Shown: positions 1 through 12,700 of the stretch, piece by piece
Position numbering within the stretch: position 1 is the stretch's first letter
Layout: each line of letters starts with the position of its first letter
NCBI GenBank assembly: GCA_905221605.1
Contig: CAJNDS010000535.1
Span: 451,888-515,887 of the forward strand
Direction of reading: 5' to 3'
Origin: Symbiodinium natans
Taxonomy: Eukaryota > Sar > Dinophyceae > Suessiales > Symbiodiniaceae
DNA: 64,000 bases
The notes under the pieces: generated by a model
Databases searched by the model: none
What the model was told of the DNA's origin: nothing
The model's input: only the letters and a program-made list of their open reading frames with translations
Position numbers and translations under genes: made by a program

Positions 1-771
1 GTAGCTTAGGGTCGTGTAGGGTAGTTTAGGGGGTGAGGGGGTGGGGGGGGGGGGGGGGGGGGGGGGGTTGTGGGAGGTTGGGTTTTCGCCAATACCTGTT
101 TGGACAACGGATACATGGGAGTGTCCGAAGTTAGGGGCACCATATTGGCGTGCTTATTATAAGGGGATCTTACTATTTGAGGTCCATATTAGGGTCCCCT
201 ACTTTCGTAAACGCCCATATGTTTGAAAGAACGCAACAAACCCCTAATACCCTAGCAGGAACGACTACCCTGCACCCCAAGCCCTGAACCCCTAGGGTTT
301 AGGGTTTAGGATTTAGGGTTTAGGGTTTCGGGTGTAGGGTTCAAAAGCCCTTGCAACCCTTGCAAACCCTGAACCCGAAACCCTGGAAACGCCTCAGAAC
401 CTTAAAACCCTAAACCCTTATCGTTTAAAACCCTAAAATCCCAAACCCCTGAAACCCTGTAAACCCGAACCCTAAACACCAGACCTTAAGAAACCCAACA
501 GCTCAGAGCATGGGTGTTTACGAAAACAGGGGAACCCATGTAGGTCCCAAAATAGTAAGATTCCCTTAGAAGAAGGACCCGAACAGGTATCCCTCATTTC
601 GGAAACCTCCACATCTGAAACACCTCAGAAATATCTGTACACCCTACGCCCTAAACCCCTAAACCCCTAAACCCTAAACCCTAAACCCCAACCCCTAAGC
701 CCTAAGCCCTAAGCCCTAAGCCCTAAGCCCTAAGCCCTAAACCCTAAACCCTAAACCCTAAACCATCCAAG
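1..771. repeat. Degenerate telomere-like DNA with a G25 tract
   Basis: No gene is supported here. A run of 25 G lies at 43-67. Two non-repetitive islands (about 68-240 and 485-640) are open in short stretches only. The rest is degenerate TTTAGGG or CCCTAAA, with a CCCTAAG/CCCTAAA block at about 655-765 that leads directly into the first MATE exon. Confidence 0.7.
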
Positions 772-3700
772 GCCCGCTCCCTCCGGGACCTCCTGCGGCT
801 GCTCTTGCCTCTAGTCGGAACGCAGCTCCTCAGCGCCTTTGCCAGAAGAAAACGGACATTGTAGGGCTTAGGGGTTGGGGTTTAGGGTTTAGGGTTTAGG
901 GTTTAGGGTTTAGGGTTGAGGGTTGAGGGTTGAGGGTTTAGGGTTTAGGGTTTAGGGTTTATGGTTTAGGGTTTAGGGTTCAGGGTTTAGGGTTTAGGGT
1001 TTAGGGTTTAGGGTTTAGGGTTTGGGGTCTAAATTCGGGTCCCTCGTTGGGTGCTTGCCAGTTGTATGGGTGCTGTTCAAAACGAAAAGCAATATGTACA
1101 GAAGACCCCAAAAGGGACCCGGAATTAGAGAACAACTTGTGTCGTTCATAACGTTCGGGGTTAGAGTGTTCAGGTTCTCAGGTTGAGATCAAGTTTCATG
1201 CTTGGAGCTTTGGGTTTGGGGTTAGGGTCGAGAGCCGAGAGCTTAGTCTGTGAAATGATTTCGTGTTGGAGGGCTTTGAGGATATTTTAGGTCTTCAGGG
1301 GTTTCGGAGGGCGTGGCACTTTTAAGACCTTCACGATAATTGAGCGCTAAACTCTGAACCAGGGGTCCTACAGGGAGGTGTATCATCTTAGGGGTCAAGG
1401 CTCTGTATGCCGTCAGCCCTATAGACGCAAGACTTCAACCCTAAACTCTAAACTCTAAACCCTAAACCCTACACCCTAAACCCTAAACCGTAAACCCTAA
1501 ATTTAAGAGCCTCCGGCTCAAGCCGCCGACCCCGCCGGAGCATTGTTCAGGGCTCAAGCGGCGCAGCGTGCCCCGGCGCCAAACCCTAAACCCAAACCCG
1601 ACCCTAAGCCCTACAGCCGAAACCCTAAACCCTACAGCCTAAACCCTAAAGCCTCAGCCCTACAGCCGAACCCTAAACCCCAGAGTAAAGCCTAAACCGA
1701 AATCGGAACCCTAAACCCCGAAAGCCTAAACCGAGGACAGCCCAACGATCACAGGCCTAGGGTTAAGGGTGGGAGGGCTTAGGGTTTAGGGTTTTGGGTG
1801 CAGGTTAAGTTTTAAGGGAGGGGGGGGGTGGGGGGGGCAGGGGCGGGAGGGGGGGAGGGGGGGAGGGGGTGGGTTTTTTCCAAAAAAACTCTATGCCCTG
1901 TGCGAAACCGCCTATGGTCCATGAGTACACGCGGTGTGGGTGGTCTAACCCTCCACGGAAAAGCTGCCGGGGGACCCCCCCTACCCCCCGCCCCCCCGTT
2001 TTAGGGGGGTAAGGAGGGAAAAAGGGAGGTTTTCACCTCCAGAAACCTATCCAACACGCCGCCAGGGTCGGCGGACCCTAAACCCGAACCCTATAGTGTG
2101 AACCACTAGGGGTTTGAGGGTTTCCGTGTTTCGGGCTTGGCGGCTTGGGATTCCAGGAAGTTAGGCTTTGCAACTGCGAAACCCAAGTATAAGTATTCAA
2201 GGGATGAAGACTGGTACCCCTAAGGTTTCGGGTTTAGGGTTAAAGGTTTCCTTTATTACGTTCCGAATATGGTTTAGGGTTAAGGTTTCCTTAAACACAC
2301 TCCGGATTCGGCCCTTACATTCCCTCAGAGGATCTTTACCAAGGGTCCCCAAGCCCAAAGGCCCAAGATCGAACCCCATGAAGGCTGGGACACTGAACGG
2401 GGCATGCAGTCCCATGAATTACGGCTTACGGCTCCCGCTGTGAAATTCTCAACCCTGTGCCCGAAACCCCAAACCCTAAACTCGAACCCTGAGCCCCAGA
2501 CCCCAAACCGGGTTGCCTCAAGAAAATTTCGGGTTTAAGGTTTAGGGTTTAGGGTTTAGGGTTTCAGAGTGCCCCTGTACGGGCCCTTCCATGTTGGCCC
2601 CTTTCAATACCCCTTCTACCCTATAGCACCGAAGGGCCCATGCTTCGGAACCCCTTTATGGAGGTAAGGGGCCATATTCAGGGACCGTGTAACAACCCTA
2701 AACCCTTAATCCTAAACCCTAAGCCCTAAGCCCTTAAGGGTTTAAGGTTTAAGGCCAACCAAACCTCCCTGAATGAGCCTTCAACCCAAGGGCTTCTGGC
2801 TTCTGCTGATTTATGACTTCTGCGCCTTCACCTTATAGACCCTAAACCCTAAACCCTAAACCCCAAACCCAAGAGCCCTGAAGCCATCCCTTTATCAGGT
2901 GTAGGGGCCGATCGCTGGACTTTGACTTTTGTGGGGCACTATGACTACAAGAACCGCGCACACTTCGACGGCGCAGGTAGGGTTTAGGGTTTGGGGTTTA
3001 GTGTTTCCTGGGTTTACAAGAAACCCTAAGCCCGAGGAACAAACCCAAAACCCTAAACCGTAAACTACCCGCAGGTTTAGGGTGTAGGGTTGAGGGTTTA
3101 GGGTTTAGGGTTTAGGCGTTTTGCATTTCAGACTCTGGGTTTCTGGTGTTGTCTTGCGGGCTTTGTTTTTGGGCGTCTGGCATTTCGGCCTGCAGGGCTT
3201 GGGGTGCAGAGTTCAGGAGTTCAGTGTTGCCTAAACCCTCCTATAAACCTGTGGGCAGCTTACGGTTTAGGGTTTAGGGTTTGGACCTCGGGCTCGGGTT
3301 TACTTGTCAGCCCAGGGTGTGGGGGTTCACCCTGATTCCTGAACCCTAAACCCCTTTCATGGGATTGTGCGAATAAAGCCCGGGAAGGCATCGGCAAGAT
3401 GTATTCCAACATCACCGGCCTGTCGCTGGGTGTCAGCGACGCGTGGCAGTTTTCAGAGCCCCCAAAATTTCTAGGCCCTACAACCGGGGATGTAGTAAAC
3501 CCTAAACCAATAAATTCCCTAAACCAATAAATTCCCTAAACCCTAATTCAGCATGCCCTACTTAAGAAGCAGTAAACTTAAAAGTTTAGGAATCCCGGCG
3601 CCCCTCTCCTAAGGCATAAGGATCAGGTTTAGGGTAGGTAGGGGTTTAGGGGGTAGGGTAGGAAACGATTCCCAGAAGGGACTGGATAGTCAATTTGTAG

Positions 3701-6700
3701 CTACTTCGGGGGTAGTGCCCTGGAGCCTGCAAGCTAAACCCACACCCAAGACCCTAATCTCTTAACCCTAAAGTCTCTTTTTGGAAGTCTGAACCCAGGC
3801 CACGATCGGCCTGGCGACTTTCTGTGCACAGGCTCGTCGGGGTTTGGGGTGTAGGGTTTAGGTTTTTGGGTTATGGGTTATGGTGGTTGGGGGAAGCAGG
3901 ATCTGCAGAATTTTTGCATGTCTGAACATCAAATGATTTTGGGTTCTATTTTTTCTCTCAGCCTAAGCCTGACCCTGCACCCCATCGGACCCCACGCACT
4001 AAGCGCAATTCTGAACTGTGAAACCGGAAGCTGTCCTTTGTTTGGGGAAGTCTCAGGTCCCTTTCCTCCTGGTCCTTTAACAGGTTCTGAAGTATGGGCT
4101 CTTGGGTTTATAGGGATGTAAGGGGTATCCCCTTCTAAGGGACCATGTAACTACCCTCAGATGACCTTTTCGGGCTTTGGACTTCGGGCTTAGAATTTCT
4201 GGATGAACCTGTCACATCCTTAGCCCACAATCCACAGAAGATGCTTCCGGCCCGAGGCCCTCAACCCTGACCCTAAACCTCAAAAGCCTAAACCCTAAAT
4301 CCTAAACCCTCAACGAAGAGGCCTATGGCGCTGGACGGTCCACCGAACTGAACCCCATCTACGTCCGGCGTGCGCTGATCCTGCTCTTCATGTGCTCCTT
4401 ACTTGGGTTTGAGGGTTGAGGGTTTAGGGACTCTGTTAGGGACTATAGCGTGTAGGGTTTAGGGTCTGGGGTTTGGTGTTGCTCTCCCCTCAACCCTAAC
4501 CCACCTAACCCCTAGAACCCTAAACCCTAAGCCCTAAAGCCCTAAGCCCTAAACCCTAAACCCCCTAATCCCTAAAGCCTCAAAGGCTTTGCGTTCGCCT
4601 TCCTGGCGGCAGCCTTCTGCGAGCCGCTACTGAATGCCCTGGGTCAGCCTCCCGAGGAGGGCGTGGGTTCAGGGTTCAGGGTTTAGCCCTAAACCCTAAA
4701 CCCTAAACCCTAATGGCCCTACTTGCTCTTGGCGGGGAATGAGGGAGAGTGAACTTAGTGCTTACGGATTTCTAGCCCTAAGTTCTACACCAGGTTTATG
4801 GGTGCTGTTTTGGGTCCAGGGTTTCAGGGTTTTGGGGTCGGCAGTTACCGGGACTTGCTCTCAAGACCTCTTGCAACCCTAATCCCTCTACCTTGACTCC
4901 TGAATCCGAACCTACCAGGTCCCTACACACCTACTTGGTTTAGGGTTTAGGGTTTAGGGTTTACGGTTTAGGGTTTAGTAGTGGGGTTAGGTTGCCTTCA
5001 AACACCCGAGCCAAATGGGGGTTTCGGAAAGCAGGGGTACCCTTTTCCGAATTTTTCATGGGATTCGTTACAAGGGACCCTAAACCCTAAACCCCAAACC
5101 CTAAACCCTAAACCCTAAACCCTGATTTCAGAAGGACCCCCCCCCCCCCCCCCCCCCCCCCTACACCATGAAGACACACTGTGCTCCCGAACCCCTGTCC
5201 AGGTCAGCCACACCAGCGCCCGCTATGCCCAAGTTCAGCGTGCCGGCCCAGATTTTAAGCGTTTAGGGTTTAGGGTTTAAGGTTTAGGTTTAGGGTTCAG
5301 GGTTTACAGTTTAGGGTTTTGAGTTTAGGGCTTAAGGTTTTTTGGGTTTAAGGTTTTTTGGGCTTAAGGTTTAGGGTTTAAGGTTTGGAGCTTAAGGTTT
5401 AGGATTTCGGGTTCAGGGTTTCGGGTGCAGGGACGTTCCGGGGTCCGTTTCAGCGGCCCCCGTTTCATACACGCAGGGCATCTCACAAAAGCTGCCTAGA
5501 AGGGGACCCGAATGTGGAACAACCCTCCCCATCTTTGACCCTAAGCATGAAGCCCTAAACCCTAAACCCTAAACCCTAAACCCTAAACCCTAAGCCCTAA
5601 GCCCTAAGCCCTAAGCCCTAAGTGCCGGCTTCCCCATGCAGTGCAGGGGCACTGCGGAGACCCCTAAACCCTAAACCCGGTTTTCGTGGTTTAGGGTCTA
5701 GGGTTTAGGGTCTAGGGTTTAGGGTTTAGGGTTTAGGGTTTAGGGTTTAGGGTTTAGGGTTTAAGGTTTAGGGGTTGCCAAAACCTCGAATCCTAGACCC
5801 CGACCTTTAAACACTAAACTCTGAACCCTCAACCCCCAACTTTTTAGGGTTTAGGGTTTAGGAGTTAAGGCTTAGGGCTTAAACCCGCATGCCCTCAACA
5901 CTAAACCCTAAACCCAATGAAGACGAAACCCCAAACCGTGTGGGCGGATTCGGGCTCGGGTTGCATGCGTAGTCCTGGTTTAGGGGTTTTGGGTTTAGGG
6001 TTTAGGGTTTAGGGGTTCTTAAGGGAGGGGGCTTCAAGGGGGTATGTAACCCAAGCTTCCCGCATGCTCCCCACTACTCCCTAGGGCTCCCTAAGCCTTC
6101 CCCTAAGGTTCCCTAGGTACCTACCCCCCTTGAATCCCCCCTCCCTTAAGAACCCCTAAACCCTAAACCCTATAAACCCCTTGAACCCCCCTCCCTGAAG
6201 AACCCTATAATAGCAGGCTAGGGCTGAAGGGTTTAGGCTTCAGGGTTTGGGGGCCCGGGGTTTGCAAGTGCAAGTTTAGGGTTTAGGGTTTAGGGTTTAG
6301 GGCTTTAGGGCTTTAGGGCTTTAGGGCTTTAGGGCTTTAGGGCTTTAGGGCTTTAGGGCTTTAGGGCTTTAGGTCTTTAGGGCTTTAGGGCTTTAGGGCT
6401 TTAGGGCTTTAGGGCTTTAGGGCTTTAGGGCTTTAGGGCTTTAGGGCTTTAGGGCTTTAGGGCTTTAGGGCTTTAGGGCTTTAGGGCTTTAGGGCTTTAG
6501 GGCTTTAGGGGTTAGGGTTTGTGGTTCGCTTGGTTTAGGGGTTTAGGGTTTAGGTTTTACGGCTTTAAGGCCCTCCCTTGTGGTTCGGTTCAAGCAGAGA
6601 TAAAACCCTTAGACAGAAGACAGCGGCACTTGTTTACTCTGAGGTTTCTGGGAAGCCTACAGTAAGCTCCAGAAAGTTGGAACATGGGTTTCGGACCCGG

Positions 6701-9700
6701 ATGATTTTCCCTATTAGACCTTAAGGGCATTTGGATAAGAGAAAGGCCCAACGATTAATGAGGCTGGATCAAGTTATTGTGGCCTCAGGTTGGGTAGGTG
6801 GTACCTCCAGTCGTCACCGTAGAAAAGGTGGCAGGTGGGGTTCTTGACGAGTGTGGGGCCTTCTCCTGGTGAACCGTTTGCACGCTGTGTATGCATTAGG
6901 GCTACTCTCCCACTTGCCTGAGACTTCAGCAAAACTCTGGGCTAAACCCTAAACACCAGACACTAAACCACACACTAAACCAAACCCACTCCAAGACTTT
7001 GCCCCCCTAAACCTCTTGTATTTTGGGGAGGGGATGATCTACACATGCCGTTCTTCGTGCCACAAGCAGTTAAGAAGTTTACTACAATACGTCCCCAACC
7101 CCCCCCCCCCCGCCCAACCCCGATCCGCACACATTGAACCCGAAAATCCCAAATCCTAAGCCCTAAACCCCTCTACCCTAACTCCTTAACCCCTGAACCC
7201 CAAACCCTTAAACCCTAAACCCTAAACGCTAAACGCTTAAACCCTAAACCCTAAACTCTAAACCCTAAACCCCAAGGTTGTTGGGCGTTCCCTTCTGGTG
7301 GGTCTCCAATGCCACCCATCTTGCCCTCAGTGCGGCCAAGCACACCTTTCCTGGCCTGCTCATGACGCTCGGCATTAGGGTTTAGGGTTTAGGGTTTAGG
7401 GTTGCTAAAATAGCACCCTCATGCGCAAGCCACAAACCCCATTGATTTCCGACAGCGTGGCAGCATCCCATTCTGATGCCCTGTGTACAATGAAGTGCTT
7501 GACTTCACTAGGGTTTAGGGTTTCAGGGTTTCAGGGTTTCAGGGTTTCAAAGGTTTAGGGTTTGGGGTTGGGCCCAACTTTTCTTCAGGCTTTCGATATC
7601 CTGAGTTTGGGTATTTTAGACTCAGTGAACCAAACCTTAAACCCCGAAAGCTTGATAACTGTACACCTGAGGAACATGGTCAGCGCACCTATGCAGATCA
7701 TGCTCTGCTTCTTGGACTGGGAGGGTTTAGGGTTACGCTAAACCCTACACCCTAAACCCTCAACCGTTCAGGGTGCATTGTGGGCCTTGAAGAAAACCCC
7801 AGGCTCTACCCCATTAAATCTCCTCAAACCCTAAACCCTAAACCCTAAACCCTAAACCCTAAACCCTAAACGACGTGTTGAGGCTTCATGCGTTGTTTAG
7901 GTCGCTAGTGCCCGAAGCACAAGCATGCCTTGGCTTTGCAGCTATTGACCTGCTCACCTCTTCCTAGTTTATAGTAGGGTTTAGGGTCTAGGGTTTAGGG
8001 TTCAGGGTCTAGGGTTTCGGGTTTAGGGTTTTGGGATTTGGGTTTTGGGTTTAGGCATTTGGGTTAGGGTTTAGGGTTTTGGGTTTGGGGTTTGGGGTTT
8101 GGGGTTTGGGGTTTGGGGTTTGGGGTTTGGAAGTTGGGCACCTGGGATTTAAGCACCCTATAATACCCCCCTTTCTAACCACCTGCCAGGCAAGAAAAAG
8201 GTACCTAGCTCCCAACCTCCCCACAAGAACGTTCAATGAAGTAGAAGGCTGCTTCCCTTGATGTACCTGAGGGCAGTTTCATGAGCCCTTTTCTAAATAT
8301 GGTCCCTAACCTCCTTTACAGGTTCTGATGCGTGGGCCCTTGTTTTGTATGGGGTATATAAGGGGTATATAAGGGGTACCCTTTTAAGGGCCCACACTAA
8401 GGGACCATGTAACTTCCCTCAGAATGTACGTAAGGGCTTAGGGTTAGGATTTAGGGATTACTGTAGGAATTGGAATAAGGACTGATAGCATTCTCGTAGG
8501 GTCCCTTTATGCTATACTATACCAACCCCCCAAAACAATGTTCGAACACTCAGGGCCCTATATTGTGCGTGTAGTGAGGGTTCTTAGTAGCTGAATGAGT
8601 ACACTTTATACTTTGGGGAATACTAGAATAGAATCCCCTGCAGAACTGAAAGTGTACATTTTTTGGGGCTTATAAGCTCAGCAACTAAGGGTTTGAAAAG
8701 CGCAGGCTACATCTTCCTGCATCCGAACCTGCTCAACCTTGGCTACCTCGGGAATGCTCTGGCTCGTGCACTGGGCGCCCTGCTTCTCTAAAAGACCACG
8801 TCCAGTCTGCGATAGAAGACCCTGAAACCCTAAACCCTACACCCCAAACCCTAAGCCCTAAACCCCAAACTTTAAACCTAAACCCTAAACCCTAAACCCC
8901 AAGCCGGGTTTTAGGGATCCTTCTGATCAAGGGATTAAGACTCGTACCCCTAAGCTTGTACCCCTAAAGGTTCCCCTTAACCTTGAGGATCCTTAAAGCG
9001 GTTCCCCAAACCCAAGGGTACAACCTTAAGGGGTCCAAGGCACAACCCCTTTCTGAGGTAGTTACACATGGTACCCTAAACCCTAAACCCTAAACCCTAA
9101 ACCCTAAACCCTAAACCCTAAACCCTAAACCCTAAACCCTAAACCGTAAACCCTAAACCCTAAACCCTAAACCCTAAACCCTAAACCCTAACCCTAAAAG
9201 AGGATCCGTTATATACCCCTTACATACCCTTTCCAACCCAAGGGCCCATACTTCAGAATCCTTTAAGCGAGGTAAGGGACCCTATCAAGGGACCATGCAA
9301 CTACCCTAAACTCCAAACCCTAAACCCCAAACCCCAAACCCTAAACCCCAAACCCTAAACCCTAAACTAAGTACCCCTGCAGACTGGTCGAGTTTGCAGC
9401 CCACAGCCGCGCTGTGCCTGAGGTGGCGTCATTGCTCTGGTGACGCTGGGCACCTTGCCTGCCCTGAGGGTTTAGGGTTTAGGGTTTAGGGTTTAGGGTT
9501 TAGGGTTTAGGGTGAGTACAGTAAGAACCAGAACGATTGCTGAGCTGCCCTAAGCCCCAAACCCTGAGCACCTAAACCTGCGGCTCCTTCCCAGTTTTGG
9601 ACAACCCTAAACCCTGAACCCTAAACGAGCCGGCCCACTGCGAAGAGGAAAGACTTTGAACTTAAGGCGCTTGTAGCGAACGAGCAAATGTATGTCTTGT

Positions 9701-12700
9701 TCCAGCGAACAATCAAAAGGACCTAAACCCCAAACGCCAAACCCTAAACCCTAAACCCGAAACCCTAAACCCTAAACCCTAAACCCCAAACCCTAAACCC
9801 TAAACCCAATTCCGGAACCTTACTCTGGCCATCCTCGCCCCAGGCATCACCATCAAAGCCCGCGGACTGCAGAGTCTGGTTTCCTCGGCTGCATCCTGCT
9901 CCTTCCGTTCTTAGGGTTTGGGGTTTCGGGTTCAGGGTTTGGGGTTTGGGGTTGGGGGTTTAGGGTTCAGGGTTTAGGGTTTGAGGTTTCGGGCTCTTTT
10001 TTTGGGTGAAGGTGTAGGGGGTAGGGCTTAGGGCTTGGGGCTTAGCCCTAAACCCTAAACCCGAAACCCTAAACCCTAAACCCTAAACTTAGGGCTTCGG
10101 GTTCTCTAAGTCAAGTCGCCAGGTTTGGCAGCGCGCGCAGGGCTCCGAAATGGTCTTCAAGGCAGGCCGCAAGTTCAAAGGTTTAGGGTTTAGGGTTCAG
10201 GGTTTAGGGTTTAGGGTTTAGGGTTTCCTGTTTTAGCGTTTAGAGTTTCGTTAAAGTTTCCGAAGCATTATTCAGAGGGTTTAAATGGCAAGCCTGGTGG
10301 TCATTTTAAGTTTATTGGTTTCAGTACAAACAAGGTTTTCGCATACAGCATGCCACCATAGTGCATCATAGCATACATGGGCATATTTCATTTTAGGGGA
10401 TGGGCATGTTGGGGAGGAGATTAGGGTGCGGCTTTTTGGGAGTCAAGGGGCTTCAAGATTTTAGGGGGGGTTTATGGTTTCGGGCTTGGGGCTTAGGGTG
10501 GTGTAGGGTTAGGTCACCCGAATCAGTAACCCTAAACTCAGGATTCTGGGTGTTAGGTCTTTTGGTCGCTTAGCAGGTACTTCGAACCCAAATCGACCAT
10601 ATAGTCCTAAACCCGAAACCTGAAACCCGAAACCCTAAACCCTAAACCTTAAACCCTAAACCCTAAACCCTAAACCGAAAGCATCCCTTACAGCGGTATC
10701 TGGGTCCTACCCTGGGGATTCCTAACCCTTCCTGCTGATGATGTCCTCTGTGGAAGGAAAAAGAGGCAGGGCTCAGGGTTTCGGATTTAGGAGGCGGTTA
10801 GGGTTTAGGGTTTCGGGTTTCGGGTTTAGGGTTCAGACCTTAGTAACCCCAATTCCTACCCCCCCCCCCCCCCCCCCGCCCAACCCTAAGCCCTAAACCC
10901 TAAACCCTAACCCTAAACCCTCAACCCTCAACCCTAAACCCTAAATCCTAAAGCCTAATCCCTAAACGCTAAACGCTAAACCGTAGCCCCCCCCCCCCCT
11001 CCCAGAAAAGAAATGCAATGCAGCATCTGCAGGCTGGTGCCATGAAGTCGTACCTGGCAGCGACTGGGCTCTGAAACTTTGGTTCAGCAGTTGCACTGTG
11101 GTTCTGTTGGCCTTTGGGGGAGTTTAGGGTTAGGGTTTAGGGTTTAGGGTTTAGGGTTCAGGGTTTAGGGTTTAGGGTCTAGGGTTTAGGGTTTAGGGGT
11201 GCAGAGTTTGGGGCTTTCGGGGATCAGGGTTTGGGGATTTAGGAAGATTCGGAGGTTTAGGGTTTAGGGGGTCTGGGTTCTTGCTCGGGAGCTTGCACTG
11301 TCCGGTTGAGATTTCCGGGGTACGAGGGGAAAGCTTTGGCCACGCGAACGTGACGGATGAGCGTCCCGGGGTTTAGGGTTTAGGGTTTGGGGTTTGGGGT
11401 GTAGAAGTGCTGACGCGTCAGGAATGTAGCATGGCAGACCCTGAACTCCTAAAGCCTCAAAACCCTCATCCCAAACGCATAAATTCTCAACCCTAACTAG
11501 CCTAAACCTTAGGGGTTCCGAATCACCCTAAACCCTACTATAAGCCCTAATCCCTCAACCCCCCCCCCCCCCCCCCAAAAAAAAAAAAAAAAAAATGAAA
11601 AAACAATAATAAATAAAAAAAACCGAAGCTGCCACACAGTCACCAAACCCCTCAAAGTGTTTCTCCCTGTGGGCCTTGAGACCCCTAAGCCCTGAACCCC
11701 TAAACCCCAACCCTAAACCCCAAACCCTAAACCCTAAACCCCAAACCCTAAACCCCAAACCCTAAACCCCAAACCCTAAACCCTAAACCCCAAACCCTAA
11801 ACCCCAAACCCTAAACCCCAAACCCTAAACCCCAAACCCTAAACCCTCCGGGTTTAGGGTTTGGAGTTCCTCCTTGAGGTCTCCATCCCGGCTGCCCTGG
11901 TCGTGTGGTCCGAGTGGTGGGCTTTCGAGGCTCCGGGCCTGGCAGCCCTCCAACGAGTTTAGGGTTTAGAGCTAGGGTTTAGGGTTTAGGGTTTAGGGTT
12001 TAGGGTTTAGGGTTTAGGGTTTAGGGTTTAGGGTTTAGGGTTTAGGGTTCAGGGTTTAGGGTTTAGGGTTTAGGGTTTAGGGTTTAGGTTTCGGGTTTCG
12101 GGTTTCGGGTTGTGTGGTCTGGGGTTTTCCAGGGTACCCCAAAAAAATCGATGAAAAATGGGAGACCCGGGTCTGTCGTAGGAGGGGGGATGACACTCTA
12201 CTAGGACACAGAGTAGGCGCTTATTCCATTCTTCAGGGCTTGGGTTCCCATATGATCAGCCTCTTTAAGCCTAAAAAGAGTTTATAAACCCTATAAAGCA
12301 CTCTAAGCCGTGAACACTAAACCCATAAACCCTACATACCCTTTCTCCACCTTTTGAAGCCCTATAAGCACTATAAGCCCTGCACAAAGAAACCTGTAAA
12401 CCCTAAACCCCTAAACCCGAAACCCGAAACCCTAAACCCCTAAACCCTAAGCCCTAAACCCTAAACCCTAAACCCTAAACCCTAAACCCTAAACCACCTC
12501 CAGGTCTTGTCGCTCTTGGTGGGGCGAACGCCCGATGCAGAGGTCAACCTGGCGGCGCACGGCACGATGATGCTTGCTCCGCGTTGGTCAGCAGGGCGGC
12601 CCCCTAAGGCCTAGTTTACGGTTTAGGGTTTAGGGTTTGGGGTTTAGGGTTCAGCCCTAAAGTCTAAACACTGAACCCAAAACCCCGAAACCGCAAACCT

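Noticed and set aside
11555-11758. Minus-strand frame of Gly/Phe/Trp repeats
   Set aside because: It is a translation of telomeric variants plus the C18/A19 tract.
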